Origin: Isoetes taiwanensis | Taxonomy: Eukaryota > Streptophyta > Lycopodiopsida > Isoetales > Isoetaceae | Assembly (NCBI GenBank): GCA_021234155.1 | Contig: JAJEKV010000108.1 | Location: 1 to 64,000 of the forward strand | Reading direction: 5' to 3' | Length of the DNA stretch: 64,000 nucleotides | In this document: piece by piece, positions 24,010 through 33,190 of the stretch | How the letters are laid out: each line of letters starts with the position of its first letter | How positions within the stretch are numbered: the first letter of the stretch is position 1 | Position numbers and translations under genes: made by a program | The notes under the pieces: model-generated | Database searches by the model: none | What the model was told of the DNA's origin: nothing | The model's input: the letters and a program-made list of their open reading frames with translations, nothing else

Positions 24010-24360
24010 AGCAAATTGGGCATGAAATAAATTAAATTAAAGGTTTTATTTTCTCACGGCAAATTGGGCATTAGAGGAAATTTTCTCATTTTGCAGATAA
24101 CCCATTAGAGGCAATTTGAGATCTCATTTTGTCCTTAAAGGGATGCTTAAAAGCCAAGCTTTTTAATTTGTCCAATAAGAGAAAGAGCTCCGGTGTATTT
24201 TATTCGGTATTAAGGTCTCAAGTTCAAAAAATTCAAACACTATTTGTGGCAATGGACAACAAGATTGGGCATGAAATAAATTAAATTAAAGGTTTTAGTT
24301 TCTCAAACGCCCGACATTTTCATGGTAGACCAAATTGGGCGTCAGCCCAATTTGGTTAAC
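24010..24360. repeat. Direct repeats with AAATTGGGC words
   Basis: A ~40-bp block, ATTGGGCATGAAATAAATTA.., occurs at about 24,015 and again at about 24,265. A full palindromic unit CAAATTGGGCGTCAGCCCAATTTG lies near 24,332 (arms CAAATTGGGC and GCCCAATTTG). This is downstream of gene 2. Confidence 0.7.
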
Positions 24361-24479
24361 AAAAAATTGAACTGGGGACAAAAGAGAATTTTAAGACAAA
24401 AAGGAAATGAAGGAAAATTATCATTTCTCAAAAAAGTAATTACAAATGTTCATAACATATTTCCCATATTTTGAAATCA

Positions 24480-25078
24480 TAAATCCCTCATTAGATGCGG
24501 AGACACCTCTTACGAATGCTCCTTCTTTGGGTTCTTCATCTTTGGGAGGAGGTTGTTATCTTTGCCTCCTTGATCTTTTCCATTCTTTGCCTAAAATCTT
24601 TGGACCCCAGTTCCTCATTCTCCTCATCTGCAGCCTGACTGTCTTCTGTGTTCGCGACCACTTCCTTTCCATCTTGACTGTCCAATGTGTTGGGGACCAC
24701 TTCCTCTCCATCCTCATTAGAGTTTCCATGACAACGACAGACTCAGGATCCCTAGCAACCTCTCGAACTTTGAGGTCCCCTCAATCATGTCCTGAGTATT
24801 CACCAGTGCGGTCCCTGCCAGTGCGTTGATGTTGTCTTTTCTTCTCCTAAATAGTTGCAAATCCACGAGAGCCAAGGGCATTTGCCTTTTGAGCTCTAGG
24901 CTGAATCGAGCTCTTGTCTGTCTCGGAAGGGATTGCACGCCGTTTATGGTTGTAGAGGAGAAGCGGACAAGTTGTCTCGGGGGCGGGAAGGCGAATTTGA
25001 GGAACATTTTGGAAGTAGAGGCCTTCTTCTTTCCTTCTTTGATCTTTTGTAGTGCAGAGCTCTTGATTTTTTTCTCGT
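24480..25078 (-). CDS. Gene 2 C-terminal region (lysine-rich then acidic)
   Basis: After a short intron (25,079-25,130) the minus strand reads DEKKIKSSALQKIKEGKKK..., then a basic region, and in another frame below 24.75 kb an acidic run EDGEEVVPNTLDSQDGKEVV and ADEENEELGSKDFRQRMEK ending near 24.52 kb. The frames are not continuous, so the exact C-terminus is uncertain. The plus-strand open frame here is antisense to it. Confidence 0.4.
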
Positions 25079-25130
25079 CTAACATGACATCGAGTTGCTC
25101 GAATATCGTACAAGCTTAATTCTGACTTAC

Positions 25131-25342
25131 CGATGCGTCTCAAAAGACAATGTTTTATAGCCCTCGCTGCTGCGCTTTCGGTTAAAAGCACCCTTGGGAA
25201 AAGAAGTTGAGAACAGTGCAACCTTCCAACATCAACTTCTGTATTAGATAGGTGCACGTCCTACTTTCCAACTGATTCTGGATGAGTACTCCTTCCCCAC
25301 CTGCTGCACCCTTGTCGCACCAAGGACGATACAACCAATAAG
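25131..25342 (-). CDS. Gene 2 exon with methyltransferase motif X/I-like segment
   Basis: The acceptor CCCTGCAG (to 25,343) joins in frame to the previous exon. It reads AYWLYRPWCDKGAAGG, CTYLIQKLMLEGCTVLNFF, SQG, and after one T missing from a T-run (plus-strand AAAA at 25,184-25,187) LTESAAARAIKHCLL. This parallels LINNLIRVFSPETG/ILDAFS in gene 1. The SAM-contact pattern is degraded (NFFSQG). It ends CGCATCG|GTAAGT at 25,131. Confidence 0.5.
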
Positions 25343-25386
25343 CTGCAGGGAAAATAAATGTTAGAAACATTCATAGTCAACAACGA

Positions 25387-25410
25387 AATTCGGCGGGCGC
25401 CCAATTTGAA
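25387..25410. repeat. GCCCAATTT half-palindrome in the 76-base intron of gene 2
   Basis: AATTCGGCGGGCGCCCAATTTG sits inside the 76-base intron 25,343-25,418, so even the shortest intron carries the word, with a degenerate left arm. Confidence 0.8.
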
Positions 25411-25418
25411 ATGCATAC

Positions 25419-26484
25419 CTGCTGCACACTCATGATCAGGCAAATTCTTTTCGATGTCCTGTTTTTCTCGCAAATGCTTGGGAAACTTAGCATATTGCTT
25501 AGGATGGTCTGAATTGGCGAAGCAAATATTTAATTCCTGTACAGATGGCGGAGCCGCTGCGTCTCTGGCAACATACATTAGCAGGACAAGACATTGCAAC
25601 TCTCGGACTCTAGAGGTGGAAGCACTTCTAGCCGGGGGGTCCTGGTAGGAACCAACCCAAACACGGCTGCCACCGTCTATTGTCTTCATGGCGGATAGGC
25701 ACTCATTGAGGCGATCCGGCGTAATAAATATAGCTATCCAGTAAAGCTGCTGGTATGTCATCGTGCTAAGCTGGTCAAGGAATTTTTGATAATCCTCCTT
25801 TGCCCATTTCTTTGTATATCTGAAGTCGCAACCAACGAAGCGGGCAGAAGTGTTCACCACGTCTACGCACAAACCTAATGGACTAATGTGGAAACACTTG
25901 AACGGTTTGCCACCCTCCTCAACTGGCCCAAGAAGATATTCGTCTACTTTCCCGTAGAGGGACTCCGGAAAGCTTTCCTTCTCCATCTCTTTGCGTCCTT
26001 CTGCCCATCCACTGATACTACTGGCGAACATAAGCATCAAATTCTCTGTGAATATGGGATGAGCTTGCCTCAAGGCAGCCATGTCTTGTAAAGGAAGTTT
26101 TTTCACTTCCTTCATGTATCTGACAAGGGCCCGCTCCATTGTTCCAATCTTCTTCAGCTCTAGGGCTCTGACTTTCATGGTACGTCTTCCAGTATAATCC
26201 TTGCTTCCCTTCAGGAATGTGGTGCCATCCTTGATCTCCTTCATCAGCCTTTGCAGATCTAGAGGATGCATAGACTTCAATGGGCGACAGGAATTGTTGG
26301 TGAACATTCTGAGCCTATCTTTGACTTCAATTTTTTCTCCCTTCTCATCCTTCAAACGGTCTTCGTAAAATAACTGGGCAATCTCAGTGCACTTTGACCA
26401 CGATTCGTCATCCAGATATACAAAGTAGTCATAGTCACACATAGTTGACTTTTTAATTGTTTGCAGCGCGACATCCACCCAATC
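25419..26484 (-). CDS. Gene 2 long exon: methyltransferase-like domain with degenerate catalytic motif
   Basis: A 355-codon exon with no internal stop, from the acceptor TGTCATGTAG (to 26,485) to the donor CAG|GTATGC (exon end 25,419). It starts DWVDVALQTIKKST and contains CDYDYFVYLDDESWSKC, charged helices, FVGCDFRYTKKWAKEDYQKF, QLYWIAIFITPDRLNECL, RELQCLVLLMYVARD and QYAKFPKHLREKQ. CDFRY followed by a hydrophobic strand (LYWIAIFIT) occupies the place of CDIPYG...VIIFHSD in gene 1. The catalytic prolines are absent. The long uninterrupted frame contrasts with the rest of the locus and argues that the gene is not old debris. No database family could be assigned with certainty. Confidence 0.6.
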
Positions 26485-26534
26485 CTACATGACACAGAAG
26501 GCATTAGATAAGGCCCATACACATAACCCAAATG

Positions 26535-26815
26535 TGCACGAGCGGCGATTGCCAAATTGGAAGCCCAATTTACGAGTGTCCGACACTTGAAATCAAAGCT
26601 GGCGAGCCCAATTTACTGAAGCGGGTGCCAAGTAGGGAGCCCAATTTGGCACTCATTCGGACAAATTGGCGTCATGCCCAATTTGAGCGATGTCGCCCGA
26701 CCTCAAAGCTGGCTGAGGCGCCAATTTACTGTCACGAGTGCCAACCGGTATGCGCCCTATTTGGCACCCGTTCGGGCAAATTGGCGCCCCCAATTTAATC
26801 GATGTCGGACGGTCA
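26535..26815. repeat. AAATTGGGC/GCCCAATTT words in intron of gene 2
   Basis: About eight half or full units such as CCAAATTGGAAGCCCAATTTAC lie inside the 406-base intron 26,485-26,890. Spacers recur: GAGTGCCAA and CGATGTCGG(A/C)CG. Confidence 0.85.
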
Positions 26816-26890
26816 GAAATAGAGGCGGGCCTTAATTTAACCTTCTTTGGGTATACGAACTATCAAGAATAATGGTTGAAGAACACTCAC

Positions 26891-27320
26891 ACAATAAGCT
26901 CCCAGGCGGAGTGCAGCGTTTGCCCTTCTTAGGCTTCGGTAGAATGCCCTGCGGTTTTGAAGGCTGCTGAATTTCTTGAAGAATACTTCTTCGTGTATAG
27001 CCTTCTTTGTTATGTCATTATTCTCTGGTGACCGCGAGCGTACTCAATTCTTTGTGAGATTTCTGCCGGGGACTTCGGCATTTCCTTTTGGCATAGAAAA
27101 AGAATATCGGTTCGCCAAGTGCTTTCTTAGGAGGCCATGCCAAAGCTTGTGTGACAAGCGGTTGAGCAGCCCGTGGTATTATGGTTGCCATTAACAATCA
27201 AAATTACGCATTTTGCGGGTCTTACGCCTTCTTCCATTTAATTGCTGCATACGTCTGCGGATTGAATAGTGCGACATCGGCATAGGGAGGGTGCATCGAT
27301 GGGCTGATAAGCGATTCATC
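26891..27320 (-). CDS. Gene 2 ParB-like domain, frame-broken
   Basis: Reads YADVALFNPQTYAAI (about 27,300-27,250), LIVNGNHNTT (about 27,205-27,173), a strand FFFYAKRKC, TRENNDITKKAIHEEVFFKK (about 27,030) and SLQNRRAFYRSLRRANAALR, ending with the donor GT|GTGAGT (exon end 26,891). L-x-NP, then (V)NGNH, then ENND matches the order of ParB/Srx-type domains and the equivalents at 18.2 and 11.1 kb. Stops and shifts separate the blocks. Confidence 0.45.
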
Positions 27321-27679
27321 TGAGTGTCAAGTGCTCGGACTTATGACCCTACAAGTCATATTTGCGAGGGGCTTTATGCACATCGACTTCAATCTCGAAG
27401 CCCACCCCCGGAGGGTAGATTCTCTCCACATTGCTTGATGCTTGCAATGGCTCTGTGACAACTCATGCACTGCTCTCTGTGTGATGTCGCCACGGATGGA
27501 GTGAATTTCCGCGATCGCGAGTTAGTCTCCGTTTTTCGGTTGAAGAAGCAGATAAAGACTCCCTCTCTGAACTATTTGGGCTCTGTAGTGAGATGTCCCG
27601 CTTGTGCCTCTTAGAGGACGGACCAGCTACATGTTGTCCTCTGCGCTTAACGGGTTCCTTTTAGGGCATTTGTTCCTCT

Positions 27680-28034
27680 TACACACTCACAGGCGACCTT
27701 GTTGTTCTCGACATTCCACCCAATACAAGTTTAGGGGCAGCTTTACGGGGAATAGCCGGAGCCGGTGTCCTTGCCTTCTTTGCTGTTGTCGGTGTCTCCA
27801 TGGGCGCTTGCGCTTGCGCTTGTGCTGTCTCACCCTTCTTGTATCTAGACTTAAGCCACTTAGTATCGTATACTTTGGGTTGGTTTTTGCCTTGATACTC
27901 GTAAGCGATTGCTTTTGACACATTACGTTTTGTGTTCTAATATCCTTGCGCGACAAGCGTAGTAGCCATACAAGATATCAGTTCTTGATTTGATCCCCGA
28001 GCGCTCTAAACTTTCATATGAGTCTAGCACCCAT
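27680..28034 (-). CDS. Gene 2 middle segment and basic/proline linker
   Basis: From 28,030 the minus strand reads VLDSYESLERSGIKS, DILYGYYACRARILEHK, then after one extra A in an A-run (plus TTTT at 27,928-27,931) NVSKAIAYEYQGKNQPKVY, DTKWLKSRYKKGE, AQAQAQAPMETPTT and a basic/proline stretch. The first part joins in frame to the segment ending at 31,935 when the inserted element and one target-site copy are removed. A gap of undetermined coding (27.32-27.68 kb) precedes the ParB-like part. Confidence 0.5.
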
Positions 28035-28068
28035 AACAAGGTGACCTAGCAAACGCACTAATGACCTG
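28035..28068 (+). repeat. Left terminal inverted repeat
   Basis: A 34-base arm, identical in reverse complement to 31,901-31,934, abutting the CCAT target copy at 28,031-28,034. Confidence 0.9.
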
Positions 28069-28264
28069 TGGTGCAATTGCAGATTCCTTTTTTGAAAACA
28101 CGTAAATTCGGTATTTTTGACCTTTTTTAAAAAAAACGGGCACCAAAAAAAAAGTTTCAATCCAAAAAGTACACATTTAACAGAGGACGACATTTTTTGC
28201 TACAAGTCAAACTAAAAAATAGTACTTTTTTAAAACACTAAAATGCAAGGGAAAAGAAATATGT

Positions 28265-28765
28265 CTATGCGCGCATAGATATGACAGCATAATTGAATTA
28301 ATATTTCACAAACGTTTTTTTAATATCAAGGGAACATTTGTTTTGCAGTAACTTCTTCTTCAGTATCAGAATCAATGAGCGCGTATAGTGTTTTGCGTAA
28401 ATAATAAGTCCATATATATGACCATTATGCCCTGTGAACTTCCTCACTTTCTGGAACATTTTTCTCCTCTTCAAGATTTTGAAGGTCTTCGTATAATTTT
28501 CATATAACCAAATGCTCTTGTGTTCAGAGGCTTTCTTTGTCTAAGCTCAAAACAAAGTTCTTTCAAAATATTTTTCTGTTTGTCTGTGTCCATGCGTGCG
28601 TACGCAAAAGTTTTTTTGTTTGTCTGCGTCTATGCACGCATAGGCAAAATCTTCTTCGTTTGTCTGCGTCTATGCGTTCATAGGCAAAAGTTTATAGGCA
28701 AAAGCTTTTTTGTTTGTCTGAGTTTATGCTCGCATAGGCAAAAGTTTTTTTGTTTGTCTATGTAA
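28265..28765. repeat. TATGCGCGCATA palindromes and ~42-bp tandem units
   Basis: A perfect CTATGCGCGCATAG lies at about 28,265. From about 28,572 there are five tandem units of the form TTTGTTTGTCTGCGTCTATG followed by CGCATAGGCAAAAG. Each contains a variant of the palindrome. The peptide repeats encoded across it are by-products. Confidence 0.8.
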
Positions 28766-30593
28766 AAACTGAAAATTTTGCGTGTTTTTGAGTCTCGGTT
28801 GTAAAAAATAAAATAAAAAAACTAATAGCAACGTAAAACAAGCACATCTGTAAAGACAACCATAAATACGAAATGCAAAAAAAAAAAAAACTTACACATT
28901 TGAATGACAATCTAAAAAGCAAGATTGATTATATTTTAAAAAGCAAGACTGATTATATTTTAGAACTTACAAGAATGTAACAAAGCAACTAACATACAAT
29001 TGACATTAAAACATTCAAAAACTCATTGTCGATCTTTGCATAAGTATATAGAAGTAGTTGTATGCTTTAACAAATGCGAAGGTAAATTCCTTGCTTTGCT
29101 TTGTAAGTTTTAACTCGAGTACAACAATTACAAGTTGACTTTGTGGCATCTTTGCAAATAATAACATTTTCCAAGTTTTTACACTAATGAACATAGGAAC
29201 CAAAGCATAAAAGCTCATAGAGTGGACACAGACATGTTATGCGTGCATAGAATGAATGAAATAAACTAGCTACTGTCTATCTTGGCGCATGGCGGGGAGT
29301 TTCTAAATAGTATGCCACATCTATGGCGCATGGGCGAGCACCTACAATTATAAGCGTCTATCCTATTAGTTCACAGGCTAGAGTTTTAGAATATATTGTT
29401 TGTTTATGCATGCATAGACAAACAACAAATTTTAAAAGCTCTCCCTATGCGTGCATAGACCACAGTTAAATTTTTAGCAACAAAGTTTTAAAGCTTTTGC
29501 CTATGCTCCCGTAGACAACAGGTAATTTCTTAATATGATTTTCCATTGAATGGTACAGAATGAAAATAGCTACTACATAAGGAAAAGCTTTTAGAGAGAT
29601 GAAGAAGTTTTTTAAAGCCCAGAGTGGTCCTTCAAAGCTTCAAGAAATAATTGAATCCTAGATCTTTCTGAATTATAACAACAGTATAACAATCTTTCTT
29701 GAGCATGGGTAGAAACTACCAAAATATAAAAAAAGGCGATGAATCCTGATCAGATCTCAGCAAAAGTGGGTTTTATCTGCAAATTTTTATGACCAGAATT
29801 ACAATAATGAATAAAGAACCTGTAAAACGACCTCCAATTAGTTGCAAAACGACTGCAATATTATCATAACTTAGTTGTGGAATTGGACAAAAACATTCAC
29901 TGTTTCCATAAAATCTTGTGTTGTAGCTTAAAAAACAGAGATATGAGAGCAAGCGGATGATAGCGATAAGCGTAAGGGTGCTCCTACATCTGCGAGTACC
30001 AATAAACAGTGTTGCATCCAATCTCATGGTTAAGCAAATAAATAGCACCTTCATTTAAAAATGCGTACCTTTATTTAAAAATGCATACTTTCCCAGTCAA
30101 CATGATACACAGAATTAAGGCACTCCCAAAATGATTTTATGATTGCAATCTACTAAGTGACAATCAATTAGTTGAACATTACTATTTAAGCATTGCCAAA
30201 TAATCTGGAAAAATGTCAAATGCCAACTAGCTGAAATATGGAAAATGTTTCATATGACCCATCCTGCAAAAAAAGAAGCAGCATGTTACATCGTCTATAT
30301 ATGTGAGATCCGACATGGAAAACGTGAGCACTAGGACAATGAAAACAATTTGCACTGTTAAAACAAATGCCTTGCATGCCATTCGGTATGTCACGCCGGC
30401 TTTCATTTTTGTTCTTTACCTTAAGAACAACATGCCAAATTTTAACTGCTTGCTGTTTCTCCTCTGATTTTGTGACACCTGATAGCTTGTAGGATCTGGA
30501 GGATTCAACAAAGAGAGAAGCGATGCTAATAAAAGGGTTGAACAAACAAAACTGTATACATCAAGAATAAAAAGCAAATACATGAATGAAAGA

Positions 30594-30785
30594 TCAAATA
30601 GTACCAGAATGTTTACCTAGATCAGAAGCTCCCATCTTGCAAATGCTCCTAACAGTGGAGGTAGAATTTACAGGTCTAAAATCTGAGAACGAGATTGCAA
30701 TAACCAATCTAGGCGGACCTACAACAGGCTGAAAGTTAGTTAGCGCTATCGTTTTCCCAGCTCTTCCCGCTCCAACGAGAAACAT
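30594..30785 (-). other. Isolated P-loop-like open frame inside the TIR element
   Basis: A 63-codon minus frame begins at an ATG and reads MFLVGAGRAGKTIALTNFQ, which fits the Walker A pattern GxxxxGK(S/T). Nothing downstream resembles Walker B or any NTPase family, and neighbouring frames are short. It may be coincidence or a captured exon. Confidence 0.25.
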
Positions 30786-31900
30786 AAGCTAATGATGGGC
30801 AAACAACAGCTACTACATAAATCATTTTGACAAAGATGTTGAGGGAACTGAAGCTTCAAAATAGAGCCCCTGCCTTCAAGAACACAGGCTAAAGATGCGA
30901 CATTGAAACAGACCGAAACAGGGAAGGCCGAAAACAGGGCAGACATGAAAATAAATTTGGGTTTCCGGTTAAACAAATTTAGCTTCCGGTTCTGACCTGA
31001 TAGAGAAGCTTACCTGATAAGACCTGAAGAAATAGCGTTTGGAAATACAGCTGAAATCTGGCGTTGATGGCCTGCAGTCTGGCGCTGAAGAATTTAAACA
31101 TATGAAAGCATGAGAAGCCGATCTTTGGAACAAAGTCTGGCGATTAAGCCGATTTTTGGGACAAAGGGGGAAGACTCGAAACAAAGAAAATATCTCTTTC
31201 CTATACGTGCATAGCACATCACGAAGATTTGCCCATGCGCGCATGGGCACTACCTACCAGGTCCTTTTCCTACCTACCCATTCTTTTCCACTACCTACTA
31301 CTGGTTTTTCTTTCGACCCTACTAGGTTCTTTTCCTACCCGCCCAATTTTTTCGACAACCTACTAGTTTTAGTTCCGACCCTGTACATGTGCATATATGG
31401 ACCTCTCTTAAACCTGCGATATTTTATGAGCGAAATGATATCTTTTTATTTATCTTTTTACCTCTTCTGCATTAATAAGAAAGTTGCCATGCCATGCGCG
31501 CATAGCTTGACAATTTTTTTTTCTAGATGGCTATGTGCACATAGCATGCTCAGTAACATTTTTAGCGATGGGTATACATGCACAATGTCTTGGTGTGTCT
31601 TGTTTGTCGCTTGTCTTGTTTGTCGCACATTTTAGCCTTTAGTTTTGGTCAAGATTCTAGTGGTTCTTCAATTTCTCCACTTTCCAGGTGCATCCCAAAT
31701 TCACCTAAATGTGATTCTAATTTTACACCTAGTTTGGAGGTGTAAAATTAACAAAACGAAAATTTCCAGTAACTTTGGACCCTAAAATGGGTCACGCAAT
31801 TGTAAATTGAGGGCCATTTTTGTAATTGACCCCCTAAAAGTGGCAAAATTTAAGGTTTTTTTAGGGAATCTTTGAAAGATTCTTTTTTGTGGTGTAAACG

Positions 31901-31934
31901 CAGGTCATTAGTGCGTTTGCTAGGTCACCTTGTT
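31901..31934 (-). repeat. Right terminal inverted repeat
   Basis: A 34-base arm, the reverse complement of 28,035-28,068, abutting the CCAT target copy at 31,935-31,938. Just inside it lies the self-complementary GAATCTTTGAAAGATTC. Confidence 0.9.
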
Positions 31935-32384
31935 CCATCCTCTATGAGCGCAAGATTGTGGGCTTTCCTTTATACTTGCCTGCATCATACATGGCTCGTA
32001 GCTAGAAAGTGGAACCTTATAACGGACGAAAGCCCGATCTATGGTGTCTTCAACATCGATCAGGAAGTCATCATTGTTCTCAGGCGAGACCTCCATGTCG
32101 ACGACGATACCCGCCGAGTTCATTTTTCCTGTCCCTTTCTTGCAAAAAAAAAAAGCAAAAGATCCTTGAGGTGGTTTGTCTGGGACCCAGGGTGAATATT
32201 CCCTATCTCTATGCACCAGTACCATTCCTCAGCAACCGTCAAAACTTCATGGGGCACTACAGTGATGCCAGCAAACAGTTCTTTCTCTTCTTCTGTTCTT
32301 GCTTCCTCTCTTGCTACAGCCTCTGCAAATCTGGGTGCGGGACCAGGAACTCGAGCAGTCTGCTTTGTTCGCGCCATAATTCCT
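31935..32384 (-). CDS. Gene 2 N-terminal exon encoding an H3-tail-like MARTKQTAR
   Basis: Acceptor TTTCCGTTGTGTAG then GAATT and ATG at 32,377. The frame reads MARTKQTARVPGPAPRFAEA, VAREEARTEEEKELFAG, ITVVPHEVLTVAEEWYW. The first nine residues equal the start of histone H3 (R2, K4 and R8 kept); the H3 K9-containing part is absent. A frame change near a 12-base T/A-run (about 32,144-32,155) leads to MNSAGIVVDMEVSPENNDDF, LIDVEDTIDRAFVRYK, SYEPCMM and SCAHRGW at the insertion point. A possible upstream exon (33,000-33,190) could splice in frame to this one, in which case the Met may be internal. Confidence 0.55.
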
Positions 32385-32439
32385 ACACAACGGAAAGTAT
32401 TGTTAGAAGACGGGCCCAGCAAAAGTTCACACGGAATTT

Positions 32440-32775
32440 ATTTGTCGAGCTGAAATTGGGGGTCCGCCCAATTTCCGTTGCTGGGCAATGGTGAAACTAT
32501 TAACACTCATGGTGAGACTTGGGGCTGAAGAGACGGTTGCATCATAGAGGCCAAATTGGGCACCCGCCCAATTTGGACGCATCCATTTACACACCAAATT
32601 GGTAGCCCAATTTATACATAAGTCTTGGTAGAAGGAAGTCGTGGTCTCCTTCAAATAAATTGGGCGTCCGCCCAATTTAAAGCAAGGGAGAAGTTCCTTC
32701 AATGGCCCATGAGTGAAGTTGAAAGTAGTTAAGTTACCCCTCGAATAAATTGGGCGGGCGCCCAATTTAATGGAA
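32440..32775. repeat. Five AAATTGGGC...GCCCAATTT hairpins in 5' intron of gene 2
   Basis: Units lie near 32,453, 32,552, 32,597, 32,659 and 32,747. Arms are AAATTGGG(C)/GCCCAATTT and centres vary (GGTCC, ACCC, GTCC, GGGC). They lie between the donor at 32,999 and the acceptor at 32,385. Confidence 0.9.
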
Positions 32776-32999
32776 AGGTAATACGGAGAATAAGGCCAAT
32801 GTTGTCCAAAAGCAAGTTACGCACCGCGGATATGCATTTTGTGGGGGCGATGAGGCATCTTGAAGAGGTTAATTTGTCGGCCCGGAGGCCAATTTCCTCA
32901 AAGCAAAGGTGGGATACCCAGGGTTTATGATATGGCATACTCAATCGGTGGCTTCGGAGATCTTGCCAAGTTTATATTAAGATAGTAGTCCGACTTACC

Positions 33000-33190
33000 T
33001 TTGCCTCTGTGGTGGGGCGAGATGCCATCAAGCGATAAGATTCCTTGGTGTCTGAGGCATTCAAAGGCGATAGGACACTCAACGAGGAGGAAGGCGCCAA
33101 CAACAAAGGCGACAAGCGGTGAAATACCGAGCCAAAGTGCTTTCGATCCGAAGCCGGCGACCGGGTTTCGGGAAGATAGTCTTGCCAAAG
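33000..33190 (-). CDS. Possible upstream exon of gene 2
   Basis: The minus strand is open in two frames and ends at a good donor, GGCAAAG|GTAAGTC (exon end 33,000). One frame reads VAFVVGAFLLVECPIAFECL...; the other reads LNASDTKESYRLMASRPTTE. Only the first would join in phase to the MARTKQTAR frame. It could instead be 5' UTR or another gene. Confidence 0.3.

Larger units (their letters stand above)
28035..31934. mobile_element. 3.9-kb terminal-inverted-repeat element inserted in gene 2
   Basis: Perfect 34-base inverted termini, starting AACAAGGTGACCTAGC, lie at 28,035-28,068 and, reversed, at 31,901-31,934. They are flanked immediately by CCAT on both sides (28,031-28,034 and 31,935-31,938), a 4-bp target duplication. 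Removing the element plus one CCAT gives a continuous coding frame through the junction (…CAHRGW|VLDSY…). The interior has no recognisable transposase, so it is probably non-autonomous. Short TATGCGCGCATA words lie throughout it. A 4-bp duplication fits several cut-and-paste superfamilies; I cannot choose one. Confidence 0.8.
24480..32384 (-). pseudogene. Gene 2: H3-tail-like N-terminus, ParB-like domain and methyltransferase-like domain, split by a TIR element
   Basis: Minus-strand pieces in order: MARTKQTAR... (from 32,377), a segment to 31,935 that continues at 28,034 once the 28,035-31,934 element is removed, a basic/proline linker (to about 27.68 kb), a ParB-like domain (27.32-26.89), a long exon (26,484-25,419), a short exon with motif X/I (25,342-25,131) and an acidic C-terminal part to about 24.48 kb. 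Exon junctions have GT-AG ends. The architecture matches gene 1, but the methyltransferase signatures are degenerate: DFRY in place of DxPY, and NFFSQG at motif I. It may be a binding-only paralogue or a dead copy. Single-base changes in homopolymers break several joins. Confidence 0.55.

Noticed and set aside
24446-24829. Plus-strand 127-codon frame with hydrophobic stretches
   Set aside because: It is antisense to the acidic C-terminal region of gene 2, and reverse-reading acidic codons gives leucine/serine-rich peptides.
28520-28765. Repetitive cysteine/leucine-rich peptide
   Set aside because: Product of the ~42-bp tandem unit inside the TIR element. No splice or start context.
30594-30785. 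NB-ARC or Roco-type NTPase gene based on GAGRAGKT
   Set aside because: Only the P-loop is present; no further NTPase motifs or exons were found around it. Kept as a low-confidence feature only.
32345-32384. Processed histone H3 pseudogene
   Set aside because: Similarity stops exactly after ARTKQTAR. The following codons have no relation to H3 in any frame, so this is not an H3 copy.
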